From: Clitopilus passeckerianus
Lineage: Eukaryota; Basidiomycota; Agaricomycetes; Agaricales; Entolomataceae
NCBI GenBank assembly: GCA_944990035.1
Contig: CALYLX010000116.1
Coordinates: forward strand, 186,001-250,000
Direction: 5' to 3'
Length of the DNA: 64,000 bases
In this document: positions 36,101 to 46,984 of the stretch, piece by piece
Position numbering within the stretch: the first letter of the stretch is position 1
How the letters are laid out: the number at the start of each line of letters is the position of its first letter
Program-made: the position numbers and the translations under genes
Notes under the pieces: generated by a model
Told to the model about the DNA's origin: nothing
The model's input: the letters and a program-made list of their open reading frames with translations, nothing else
The model's database searches: none

Positions 36101-36130
36101 ATATTAGACGCACGAAGACCCATCGGACAT
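30197..36130 (-). CDS. Giant multi-START lipid-binding protein with C-terminal membrane anchor
   Basis: One long gene read through about nine exons. The start at 36128-36130 (MSDGSS) is spliced to LRQSWSNALNGAETHFRSLL. Three START-like modules can be traced. Module 1 (about 36030-34990) has PWRAVLTTPELRQEWDPAVE and TLGWPAKPRDTVTISRTF. Module 2 (about 34530-33770) has LWDLYGAVVSPGAKIYWDKQ, DAVILRTVYKSPTTIHVFS and CGGPPVVTRLAGAKANDM. Module 3 (about 33070-32150) has EELAALVMEPECRKKWDDRF and KTGFPWRDRGFYLASVTARA. Each shows the pattern of a damage-and-mix helix, a W-D core and a late aromatic strand. A Ser/Pro-rich linker follows. The C-terminus has one hydrophobic segment, YPLSSVLVIALIAFLIGSLL, about 55 residues before the stop at 30197-30199. 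The total is about 1,850 residues. START modules bind sterols or other lipids, so a membrane-tethered lipid carrier is likely. The ligand is unknown. Confidence 0.75.
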
Positions 36131-36685
36131 TCTTCAAGTTGTGATGGTGGCTCGGAGTGGACAAGCCTCAAGTTTCGTCAGAGAGCTTGACGGCGCGTTC
36201 ACACATTGGGGAATGGACATTCGGTGCGTGACTCCGGAGCTTTGTCTATTTCAGGAACGTCTCCTTTCGCTTGTTTCCGCCACGTTTGCCCAACGTTTGC
36301 CATTCTGGAGCCTCGAAGGCAGATGCAAGGGAAATCTCACTTTTGCGGGCAGATAAATGTAAAGAAAACCTATGCTATTCTTCTTCTGCTATTCTGAAAG
36401 CTTTGCACACTGTGGTTATTGAATTGTCCAACCAAAAACACCCTGCTGCTGAGAACCAACGGGTTTTGTTAATATGAAGAGTAACATCCTGACCAGACTC
36501 TTCTTTCGCAAGAAGAAAACGAAAAATGCTGTGGAAGAAGCAACCGAGGTCTGACTCCCCATATCTCTTCCTGTTCCTCTTATATACTGACAAATCTGGA
36601 GGGCAGACCAAACTTCAGCCTGCTTCGGACGCTCTGGTAGGCGGCTGACTTCTCAATCAATAAATTCCGTTATTCATTATCAAGT
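36131..36685. other. Divergent promoter region between the START gene and the coiled-coil gene
   Basis: This lies between the start of the START gene (-) and that of the small coiled-coil gene (+). A 26-codon frame starts at 36475 (MKSNILTRLFFRKKK) and could be an upstream ORF or exon, but no splice keeps it in phase with 36686. No other content is supported. Confidence 0.4.
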
Positions 36686-37084
36686 ATGTCCCTGCAACAG
36701 GCCATTCTATCTGCTCTTGATACGCAAGAGCCTATACAATATCCGCCGAACATGTCGCAGCAGGAGTTCGACCGAGAACGCCTTCGGCTATGTCATGAGG
36801 TGGAGTACTGGACGGCAACACACGACAAAGTCATGGAGGAACTTCGAGAGGTAAGACAAGAGCTTATGACTGCGTTACAAGGAACCGGAGAAGCCATGGA
36901 GGACCTTGCAAAGATAGAAGAAGAGATTAAGGCTACGTTACAAGGAGCCGACAAATTCGTGCAAGGACTCAAGGAATTCGAAGATATGGATCCAGCACTG
37001 GTTGATGAGATGGGAAAAGAGTGGTGGGTAGGCCAAGTATTATCTCATGAGAAATGTTTTATCAAGCTGGGATGCTCTCTATAA
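36686..37084 (+). CDS. Small acidic coiled-coil protein, unknown
   Basis: A 132-codon frame runs from an ATG at 36686 (MSLQQAILSALDTQEPIQYP) to the stop at 37082-37084. From about residue 25 it is highly charged and helical, with heptad-like spacing (VMEELREVRQELMTALQGTG then KIEEEIKATLQGADK), predicting a coiled coil. The repeated phrase TALQG/ATLQG suggests an internal duplication. A 39-nt in-frame stretch after EWW starts with GT and ends with AG, and could be a tiny intron without changing the stop. I recognise no family. It is convergent with the P450 gene, 148 bp from its stop. It could be a lineage-specific gene or a spurious frame. Confidence 0.45.
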   Translation: MSLQQAILSALDTQEPIQYPPNMSQQEFDRERLRLCHEVEYWTATHDKVMEELREVRQELMTALQGTGEAMEDLAKIEEEIKATLQGADKFVQGLKEFEDMDPALVDEMGKEWWVGQVLSHEKCFIKLGCSL

Positions 37085-37232
37085 TGTTGAACAATAAAGT
37101 GTTGACGACAGTTCATTTCTCTCCCGTTAATATTGGTCAACGATGATGATGGTTTCAGCATTAGAAGGCCGATACAAATAGGGTTACATGCTGAGTAGAA
37201 ATAACACTCAATATAGGCACTCATGAATGAAC

Positions 37233-39421
37233 CTAATCCTCCTGTGGAGCACAAGATTGAATGATGTCTTTCGCAATCAAAGAGCGAGGCTGGATGATAC
37301 AAGGGAACGGCTTCGGATGGCTGGATGCAGGTATGATTAACCGTTTGCTTCAATATGCCGTTGAACGAAAGAACACACCTCACTAATCCCTCAATATATT
37401 CTTGCGTGGGCTCAATGAGTTGGCCATCCTTATCCTTCGCCTTGCTCAAGTCGAAGACGATTAAGATGGAGGCAGCTGTCAAAGTAAGCAGTGACTGAGC
37501 GAGATGCTTTCCTGGGCATATCCTACAGATAATAACATAGAGTGATCAACATCGCAACTCTAACTTTGCAGGGATTGGAATCTCACCTCCTGCCGAAACC
37601 AAAGATGATATCAATCGGGTTGAGAACTGATTCATCAATCTTTCCGTCCTTGAGGAATCGCTCTGGGCGGAAAAGATGTGGTTCCGGATAGACGTCCACA
37701 TTGTATGACATTGCCCTAGAGGATGTAAGCAACCAGAATAGCATTGTTGTTCAGGTACTCCACCCACCATAGGTTTGCGACGACAACGGATTCCTTGGGA
37801 ATATAATACCCATTGTAGATATCGTCTGTCATGACTTGATGAGGAACACCTAGTAGAAAAGCCGTCAGTACTGCACGAGAATTATGAATAGCCCGGATTC
37901 ACCTATTCGGCTGACTGGCTTCCACCTAGGAGGACGCAAGGCGAGTCAGTATGAGTCCATGCGATGAACTGAACTACTTACCGGAACACCTCCATTATAA
38001 CAGCGTTCAAGTACGGCAAGCTTTCCAGATCATTGTGGTTGGGGAGTCGGCCTTCCAGTGCACTATCCAATTCTTGCTGAAGCTTCTTCTGCACCTCCGG
38101 ATAGCAAACCATGGCAAGCACAAAGGTAGCTATAGCCGAGGACGTAGTGTCGCCACCCGCTATTATGGAAATTATGAGGCATTGCACTCGCAAGGACATC
38201 AAAGCAAGGACTAACCGATATAGACTTGAGCCGCCGTGCATTCCAGTTGGGTAAGGGCTTCCGCTCGTTCAGTGGCCGGAGTATTTTCCTCAATATCTTG
38301 CATGGCTTCAGAGACGAAGGATGCTGCATAATTTGATTGATTCTGAAGTATTCGAAGGGCTGTCAAACGATTGCTTGGAGCGTCAAGACAAGGCAAGTTA
38401 CCATCGCTTCAAGACTCTGCTTCATGAGAACTGCCCTAGACCGTCTTGCGTATCCGGCGATTTTGGCACCAACCTGGTGGAATCTAGTGCCAGGGAACCA
38501 TGTAGGAAGATGCCTCAACGAAGGGAAAACATCGACTAGATACGTGCCAGCGGTAAGGACGCTTCCAAAATAGCCAATGAAGTCTTCAATTAGTTGAAGG
38601 CTGGGGTCGTCCTTGACTTTAGGTTCCAGGCCATATGTCTCGGAGATACTGACAGTGCCGACGAGACTGGTAAGATCGAAGGAGGTCAGTCAATAAGACA
38701 CTCTGAGAAAGGGTGAACATACTATTTGATATGGGCCAAGAACTTCTCCGGAGAATCTGCCAGTTGGTAGAGGAACCTTCGGACATACTTGATTTCACGA
38801 GGCTGGTGCAGGTGCGTATTTCTTGGTCCTAGATGCTCTATAAACATCTTTCGGCACTCTCGCCAATAGTTGCCATAGGGCGTTATGGAGAAAAATACGT
38901 TGCATTCCCCCCTTAGAAATGCGAGTTCTTCACCCTGAAATGTGGAATAGAGGATGGAAGGCTTACAAGTCACCCATTAAGATAGATGGAGGTCTAGATT
39001 GGTTGTACAACCTATGAGCATCAACTTCACGGGGAAGTCAAACCGGGACTGACCTGCTGGAATAGATACCAGACCTCTTATCAAGGATTTCTCGCGCAGC
39101 TTCGTATGAATTCAAGACCACGATTGAGTTCCCCAAGGCGCTTAGGTGAATAATGTCGGAACCTATACAGACGCCCAGTTAGATGGATGTTGTAACACCA
39201 ATACGAGCCACCGTACCATACTTCTTCCCGAGCTCCTCGAATTGCAACCAGTCAAGGCCTGCCGGCATGTTATGCAAGTTGTCGATGAAAGGCAGCTTTG
39301 GGGGACCAGGTGGTAGCCTCTTCGCCTCGCGACGCCATGCCACAACTTTCAGGAGGAGATATGCAGCCACTGCACAGGCAACAGTTGACTGTAAAGCGTT
39401 TCGCGAGACTGGTATGGACAT
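37233..39421 (-). CDS. Cytochrome P450 monooxygenase
   Basis: The start at 39419-39421 ([11 protein letters not shown]) gives an N-terminal membrane helix ([16 protein letters not shown]) and the hinge [12 protein letters not shown]. The later ATG choice is preferred over an upstream GTG at 39487. The I-helix carries [13 protein letters not shown], the K-helix ExxR is EVFR in VIMEVFRWKPVS, and PERF follows. The haem loop is split by an intron: FGFGRR, then [12 protein letters not shown], with the ligand Cys in ICPG. The stop is at 37233-37235 after the exon [15 protein letters not shown]. Around ten short introns and about 500 residues are expected. The AGGDTT and PxPF features resemble basidiomycete P450s commonly labelled O-methylsterigmatocystin oxidoreductase-like, which is not proof of substrate. 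ER-bound, needs P450 reductase. Confidence 0.88.
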
Positions 39422-40680
39422 GACGAAGACAGCTGTGAACGTTTGGGTAAGAGGCACAGAGGGAGCTCGGTGACGGGCCAGGACCACTTGAAATCCTTAA
39501 ATTGTGAATCGTATGTACACATTGCAGGGTCCCTAGGTCCCGTGTCGTTTGACAGATCACAATTTGGTACTAGTCAAGTTTGCCGTTAAATAAAGTGAAG
39601 CTCTGGTAAAACGTGTTGGTTTGGTGCTGGTATATTCAGCGACATAAAGCAAGTTAATTCATCTTCTTGCTTGGGATGTCGACAACATGGCATCTTGTGC
39701 TTCAATTTCAAAACCATCGCACACTCTGTCCCTGTCAAAAACCAAAGCTGTGAACTTTATTTGCACGGATTTGCATTCCATCAATTGATGCTGACTCGCT
39801 CCAAGAGTTGACCCTGATGTAACCTCCCACTCCAGCCCAGTAACGAAAAGGTAACAGGCAACAAGCAAGCGGAGGAGATCTGGAATATATCTGTTCATCA
39901 GTTGTCTTGGAATTCGACTTCTTGTGAACATATTGTAGGCCTCGAATGAAGAGTGACATGAATTTTGCCAGCACATATTATCGATCGCAAAATTTGTTGG
40001 CGTCCCTTTCGGCACGCTACCCTGGTGGATAAACGTAAGAATACAGTAAGTAGCTCAGCTTGCACCAGGCTTGCACTTGAACTTGAAGGCATCGTTGTCC
40101 AAAGCCCCACGAGAGATCCGTGACGTAGAGGTGTTGGTGAGAGTTTACGGGCCCCGCCATCAAAGATCCCGGATTACCCGGCCGGTAAATCACTTTGTCG
40201 TATGCCTGAGCCTCTCAGTCCTCGACATCCTCTACGCTTTTTGGTCTCCAGGATTCGTGTATAAACTGGGGGATCCTTTGCTGAATGTGTAATTTTATTG
40301 CCAGAGACTCGCTGAGAAATCATTCAAAACTCGCGGGATTCCCACTGTTTCCACCAGCGCCAATGTTCCTAGAATAACCGTGACCGGGTTACCATATGGT
40401 TCTCGCAAATTTGAGGGTGCCTTACACTCACATTGCCTGATGATGGCAACCAGTTGTTTGTTCTCTAAGTCCCCTCTTTTCCTTTCCTTTTCTTCATCCC
40501 ACGTCCTGCACGAAGAAGAGTAACGTTGCAGCCGCCTCCGTGCGCGAAGAAGGAGGAAGGGTACAACTTGCCTACACGTCCTAAGGGACTTTATCAGCAC
40601 CACATTCCTTTCGATATCTACCAGTCATTACAACCACCACAAGCCAACAAATCTGCATAAATTATTCATAAATTAGCAAC
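39422..40680. other. Divergent intergenic, P450 to membrane protein
   Basis: 1.26 kb between divergent starts. The minus-strand frame through 39659-40015 lacks an ATG start and domains, and the frame at 40295-40603 is similarly weak. Promoter function only is supported, by position. Confidence 0.45.
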
Positions 40681-42962
40681 ATGGGCAACCACGACCAATT
40701 CTTTCGCCGTAACAAGCACAACCGTATCGCCAATGATGAAGAGGAAAAGTTGAAGCAGTTGATTGCGAGGTACAGCCCAACGGCGATCTACACAGAGACT
40801 TTGACTATGACCAGTATTCCTCCGGGTGAGTTTGTCAATGTTCTACCAGGCTATCATCATGGTTAACAATGCTGGGCTTTTTAGACTTTCCTACATTGAG
40901 TCCACCGGACACGACGCCAGATCCGACACCTACGCCTACGCTCACTCCCTCGCCAAACACCCCAACGAACTTGCCCACGGATACACCAGCTACCACTGCT
41001 GCACCTGATACAAACACTGTTGCAACAAACGATCCCAATACTGCCGTCACGAACGCTGTTGGACCAGACACATCTGTTGCACCAGATCCCGTTGACACTG
41101 CAACGCTCACAACGGCTTCATTACCATCGCTGTCTCTCCCATCATACACGGTGTCCGTCCCAACTAGCGCTTCAATAACTTCATCCGCAGCAAGCGCAAC
41201 TGCAACCAGCGAAGGAAGTGGAACAAATGTTGGTGGTGTTGTCGGTGGCATTGCAGGTGCTCTTCTCGGCCTCGCTGTTCTTGGCTTTGGCATCCGCTTT
41301 ATCATGAAGCGTCGCAACAGGCCAGAAATCACACCTTTCGATGCGCACGACTTCCGTCGGTCTGCCCTCATGCTCGGTAGCGAGGGGCCTCATTCTGGTG
41401 GCGATCCTAATGGTGGGTATCCCGAAATGGCACAGCAACGCAATATCGGTGCTGCATCCCCCGCACCTACCTTCGGCACGCTCTACGGACGTCCCGGACC
41501 TGCCCAAGCCAGGGACTTGGCCAACATCAACACCAACTGGGATAACGACCACTATGGTGCCATGGGTGCACCACATCCCTACAGCTCCCCTTACGGTCAA
41601 TATTCTCCTCCGGAGACTGCGAACTCGGCTCACCCTATGTATCCCAATGGCGCATACAACGCCGACGCTGGTGCACCTTATGGTCAGAACCCCTTCTCCT
41701 CAGCTCCTTCGCATGCTAGTTACAATGGTTCTGCCCCTGGTACCCCATCCACCCTGGTTCCTGGTGCTGGTGCAGGCATAGCTGGAGCCGCCGGTTTTGG
41801 AGGTGCCATTGCAGGTGTTGGCATATTGACTAGGCAGAACTCCAGTGCCACACATTTGTCCAATCCACAATACAATGCGCCAAAACCCCACCAAGCCAAT
41901 GGCCACCTTGACGACGGAGGGTACGTTGACCTTGACAGGAACAGCGTGACGCCATTCCAGCAAGCTCAATATGCAGAGATCAGTGAGAGGCTTGGAACTC
42001 CTGTGCCCAATGGCTTGACCACCCCGGCTGTGGCTGCTTTGGCCGCGAAGAACGAGCGCGAGCTCCCAGCACCTCCAGTGGAAACCCACAACGATGGTCC
42101 AAGCCCTTTCGCTGACCCTGTTGCTGGATCTCCCCGTTCAATTACGCCTCCTACCGCTCCCGCCCAGAACATCCCCGCTAGCCTAGCACCTAGTGCTGGC
42201 GGTCCCAGAGGAAGTGCCATTTCTTCAGCCTCAGCTACCTCCGAAGCTCCACGCCCTTCCACAGATACTACGGACATCACGAACGACTTCCCAGCCCCGC
42301 CGTCGCCTGCTCTCCCGTCCCCCGCCTTCATGTCCTCTACAGCCTCCTTCAAATCTCGTGTAGACTCTACGCCGCCCACCCTCCCCGAGATCTTCATCGG
42401 TTCATCCTCCGCATCTGGAGTCAACACCCCTCAACGCATCGTCTCCTATGACTTCCCCATGTCCGTTCGCGGTTCTGACTTGGGTCACTCCGATATAGGC
42501 CACAGCTCTGAAGGCCACGGTGCTGTCCTCACAGTTAACGGTTCCAACAGCACCCTCGGCACCCCCGTCAACACAGGTTACCCATCCAGCATCTTCGGTG
42601 CCTATGCCGGCCAAGGCGGATACCCTTCCGGAATGTCAGCCGCTACGCAAGCTGCCCCTGGAATGGGACAGGAGGTTCTTGTCCACCCTAGCTTGAGCAG
42701 TTTCAAGTTCCCTGCCACGCCCAGCCCGCTTGCGAGCTCGTTTGGTGTGATCACCCCTGAGGTGGGGAGGTCGACCCGAGGGTTCGCTGCTGATCAGGAG
42801 AAGCCACCCGTCGTTGCGACCGCAAGTGGTAGCCAGTTGAGCCACGAGATCAAGCCTCATGAAGAGGTCATGGCTGTTGAGAAGGCTACCCCGGCGGCTG
42901 AAGAGAAGAAGAACAGGCCGAATACCGTGTATGACGATGATGACGCTTATGGCGGTATCTGA
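40681..42962 (+). CDS. Single-pass membrane protein with Thr/Pro-rich outer and Ser/Pro-rich inner parts
   Basis: The first exon (ATG at 40681, about 48 residues, charged, with no signal peptide) is joined by a GTGAG..TTTAG intron to a long exon ending at the stop 42960-42962. The second exon starts DFPTLSPPDTTPDPTPTPTL and is an O-glycosylation-type Thr/Pro/Ala stretch of about 110 residues. Next comes a Gly-rich transmembrane segment, VGGIAGALLGLAVLGFGIRF (about 41230-41300), then the stop-transfer KRRNRPE. About 550 residues of Pro/Ser/Gly-rich cytoplasmic tail follow, ending in DDDDAYGGI. The architecture resembles fungal wall-stress sensors such as Mid2 or Wsc, but no cysteine-rich WSC domain is present. 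Total about 740 residues. The membrane call is solid, the sensor role is inference. Confidence 0.7.
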
Positions 42963-45207
42963 GTTAAGCATGAGCCCACCTAAGACGTGGGATATCGCCT
43001 GGTCGCGTTCCTCATACCGTTGGTGGATAAATGTGGCATTGTTGAAGACAGCGTCTTCTCGTACCTTACCCAGGTGGCATTGGATGGCTGGACGTTCCAA
43101 TTGTATATTGCTTTGAAACGGTTGTGTCGGATCTCTATTTCCCTTACAACCTACAACTACTCCTACGTTCACACTATGAAGGCACAAGGAGGTGGCTAGC
43201 CCTCCTTCTTGTGAGGATTGGCTGGCCATCCCCGGTCCTTCGCGCTCATCATGGTAGTGTTATATGTTCCTTTTTTTCCCCTCATTGGTTATTGACGCGT
43301 TCAAAATTTGCACCTACAATCGCTGGAGTGGTAGATATATGCGTCGATATATATCTCGTTCCCGTATACCAGATTTTCTGTTCTCTGCATTTTCTCTATA
43401 CCTTTCTGCAAACAGTTCCTAAATACAATTCTCATTTTTGCCCTCGTCTGGATCCTCCAGACCTCCAGGCGTTCTCTAACTGTATAACATCGAATTCTTT
43501 GCTGCTCTTTTACGATACCATCCCGTCACCTACCACTCCGACCACAGGACCGTCGGCCCGTGCTGGAGTGGGAAACCCTCAAGGGGTCGAGATGAGACGC
43601 AGAGAGGTCTGATTACCGACATCGTCTTGGAACTCAATTCAGTTTTCCTTTGAATTCACTCCATGGAGTGCGTTAAAACTATGCCCGCTGGAGCTCTGAG
43701 AACCCGCCAGCGTAGCTTCCATTCGATCACGATTCAACAACTTTGATTGATTACGCACGCCGCATGGGCGAAATTGTCTTTACACCATTCCCATGGGAAG
43801 AACCGTTGTGAGATTAACATTGCCTGGGAAAAGGGGACTTTGCATGATACTATGAAGGACTAGCCTGAAGGTAGAAGGCCTACGTCAGCCCCTCAAGCTA
43901 TAAAACAGAAAACCCAAGGAACGACTAGGGTCTGACGGAAGCAATTTTCTGACAGGAACGGTCTCAGCTGGCATTAAATAGAAGTTGGTGGCGTTTTGTT
44001 GGGGGCGGCATTTCAGTTGGGAGGTCGATCGAGAGGCCCACGGTGCACTATTTCAGTGCAGAAAACCCCCAGCTCGGGGAAACCACCTTCGCAAATGTCG
44101 CAAATAGAGGACGAAGTCGTTTCGGACGCGCCACACCCGAATCTTGGGCCGTTTTACCGCAGTGGCGGCTGTTTCCTTGGTACTTTCATATGTCTTTGAA
44201 TTTTATATTTCACCGCACAACGGAGGGAATAGCCGAAGAGGGAGGAAATCGCTTTGCATTCGTAGAAAATAAGAAGGGGCTTTACCGGATGATCCATAGT
44301 GAGCAGATCTATAGGGTGTTGAGCCCATTCAAAGCGTACCGCCATGTAATCGGGATTTCTCAGCGCTGTGATGCTGTCATACGGATGATCTTCGAGTATT
44401 CAGTTTGAATACAATTTTCATTAGATGCCGGCGGGAGCCGCGCCTGAATTGTACTCCAGGGCTACTAACTGCGCCTCCGACAACCATCTCCCGTAAACCC
44501 TTAGATTAGCTCATAGCCTATGAATACAATTGCGACATACCGTACAGATGTTTGTAGAAAACGCAGTGACACCAAAGGTATGGCCTCAGTAGCGTTGGTA
44601 GCACCTAGTTTGACAGAGGGTCGACATCTGTCGTCCGACGGCATACACCGTGGGCTACAATCTCTGTCGAATAGTGGGTCCCCAAAAGTCAAAAGTATCC
44701 GACCCATTAGATCTCGTGTGCTGCACAGGAACGTGGCTCATCCAGAAGGACAGGGTCGCGGACAAATGGAGGGCAAAAGAGCCACCTCGGCATTCCATGG
44801 CAAGAAACAGGCGCCGGGCCCAGGTCCATGGCCGTAGAGCCTAGAAGATCTAACAAGCCTCTCAGATGGTCATCGAGATAGCTATACAGACAATGCGAAC
44901 AATAGCTCGCAGTCGAAGTTAAGGAGAAAACGGTGTGGCGTCCACGTGCCGAGATCCTCGACCCCACGAAAGATCACTGCCACATACATTTGCCTTTATG
45001 CGGAAACTTACCCTTGACATGAGAACGTCGATGAGGAGCACAAGGGTCGAATTACAAGGGGCTTTAGGACCACTCGGAGACGAAATGATCATCTTGCTTG
45101 ACCGTCCTCTACTCTTTCCCAACGTCCTCAACCTGGACAGGTGTCGGTACCGTCCCCTTCCCAGTACCACACAGGGGAAGCCACAGTAATAGTGGCTATC
45201 TGCAACC
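42963..45207. other. Gene-poor stretch of about 2.2 kb
   Basis: No gene could be supported. The first 600 bp is T-rich and looks like a long 3' untranslated region of the membrane-protein gene. Plus-strand frames at 43124-43612 and 44043-44408 have no recognisable domain, and the second starts only with GTG. The rest could be decayed sequence. Confidence 0.4.
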
Positions 45208-46663
45208 ATGCCTCATGCGGCCGCTATGACGCCCATGGAGGAGCTCACAGCTGGCCTACGAGATATACAGGAGGTCCGGTATTCATTTGTCGCAGTATTC
45301 TGTTTGTTGGTATACGAATGGGTACACGGGTGCGTAATCAAAGGCTTTACGTGTGCCACGCTAACTTATTCTGCTTGGCAGATTTAAAGATGAGCACGAA
45401 TTGGTACGAATACACCGCGAACGCAAAATGCAACGTGTATTCACGTCAGGATCCAGATATGTCGTGCACGATGGAACTCTGTCAAAGTGGCATACATGCT
45501 ATGCCGATATTACCCACTCACAGTGTGGATATTGCTCACTTGGGCGTATCTTGGTAATCATGACTGGGAGACGTGCAGAAAGGTCCTTCATCCCTTTATC
45601 GCCTTGTGCACGCCTTTTGTAGGTGCTTTACCTATAGCTATCTGATATTTGAACTAATCGTTCTGCCCCCCAATTCCAGCAAATCTTTCCTCAAGGTAAA
45701 GCTTCGGTGGGTCCGATTTGATCATAGCTAACCCAATTTCTACCTAGGAGTTATGCTCATGCGGGCTTACGCATTCTCTGGACGGGACAAGAGGGTTCTT
45801 TGCATCTTGTGTACCTGTTTCGCTGGCTTGGTTGCGGTCAATTTTTGGTGCTTCTTCGCACCTGCCCCTCTCGTGCCCAAGATTCTCTACGTCGTGGCAC
45901 ATGGTACGGGCTGCTTTCCGGATTATGGCTCTGGATTTTCACGACTTGGAGTGCGTATCTTTCCGGCAGCCCTTCGTCTCGATACTGACGGAAGCTTCCA
46001 CAGTATGTTATGGTATAATCTCGCCAATTTTTTGAATGAAGTGTTGCTGAATACGGCGCAGATTGCAGCCGTAACTATGGATTTCTTATCATTGGCAGTT
46101 GTCCTCGGAGAAACTTGGAAGAAACGACACCTGGAGTTACAGCTAGGACGGTATTTCGTTCACCAAGGTAATCCGACATTTTGTGATTTACATTTCTCTA
46201 ACCTATTAACTAGGGCTATTATCGTTTGGCATCCTGCTGTTCATCAACCTACTTTCTGGCCTATTATTCTACCAGTCAGTCAAAGCAACATCCATCGTCT
46301 CGATGGTACCCTTTCTCACTCCCATTCCAGACCAGATCAATTCAGGAGTGGCGTCGGGATCCCTTTGATCCAAGGGGCGGCCAATATCATAGTAGGTGTT
46401 TTCCGAAGATTCGGCCTCCTGACCCTAACTAACGCGTTGAGTATAGGCATGTCGGGTGTAAGCAATTCCATTGTTTGAATTAGGTACAGATGCTGACTAG
46501 ATCTTCTAGTGTCCTCCAACTACGTGCGCAGGTACGACCACCTACGGACTCCGAACTGTCTCGCCGCAACTCCCGCGTAATTCGAGAGGCTTTTGCTCGG
46601 CAAATTAGGACGAAATTCCTCAATATTGACGATTGGACAATTCATACCGATCATTTACCATAA
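45208..46663 (+). CDS. DUF6533-type multi-pass membrane protein (structure partly uncertain)
   Basis: The start at 45208 (MPHAAAMTPMEEL) leads to a hydrophobic strand YSFVAVFCLLVYEWVHG, spliced to FKDEHELVRIHRERK. This is the D/E-rich loop after the first helix in the basidiomycete DUF6533 family. A probable 16-nt microexon (about 45680-45695) joins it to VMLMRAYAFSGRDKRVLCIL, the second hallmark (LxxRAYAxxGR). Further segments are VAVNFWCFF, NLANFLNEVLLNTAQIAAVT and, after another intron, LLSFGILLFINLLSGLLFYQ. The final exon, LRAQVRPPTDSELSRRNSRV, ends at 46661-46663. Junctions at the C-terminal side could not be fixed, so the gene may be intact or slightly damaged. The family is expanded in mushrooms and its function is unknown. 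Confidence 0.5.
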
Positions 46664-46984
46664 TTTACCTCAGGATATTTCCGGGAGGCCCAACCTTTAT
46701 CTACCTGATAATCGCCTCGGAGCAGTAATCGCGGCACCATCCTTGTACCATATCTCCTTAATTATGTATATTACCTACACCAATCCTTGACCTCGTGCCC
46801 ATAGAATAGACGGGATCTATGCTGGGCTAGCACTCGTGACCTTCTTTCCATCGTGAGAGTGAGCTTCCATTTGACATCGGAGACGAACAGACGGCAATAG
46901 CGCCCGTATCTCCACAGATTAAAAAGCAGGATATGGCCTTGGTGCAGCAGAACCGCATTGTCCTCTCATCGATAGCCAAACGCA
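46664..46984. other. Intergenic before the first monooxygenase
   Basis: Short spacer with the monooxygenase promoter. Nothing else is seen. Confidence 0.45.

Noticed and set aside
43124..43612. 162-codon plus-strand frame
   Set aside because: It is T-rich with no domain, directly after the membrane-protein stop, and more likely 3' untranslated sequence.
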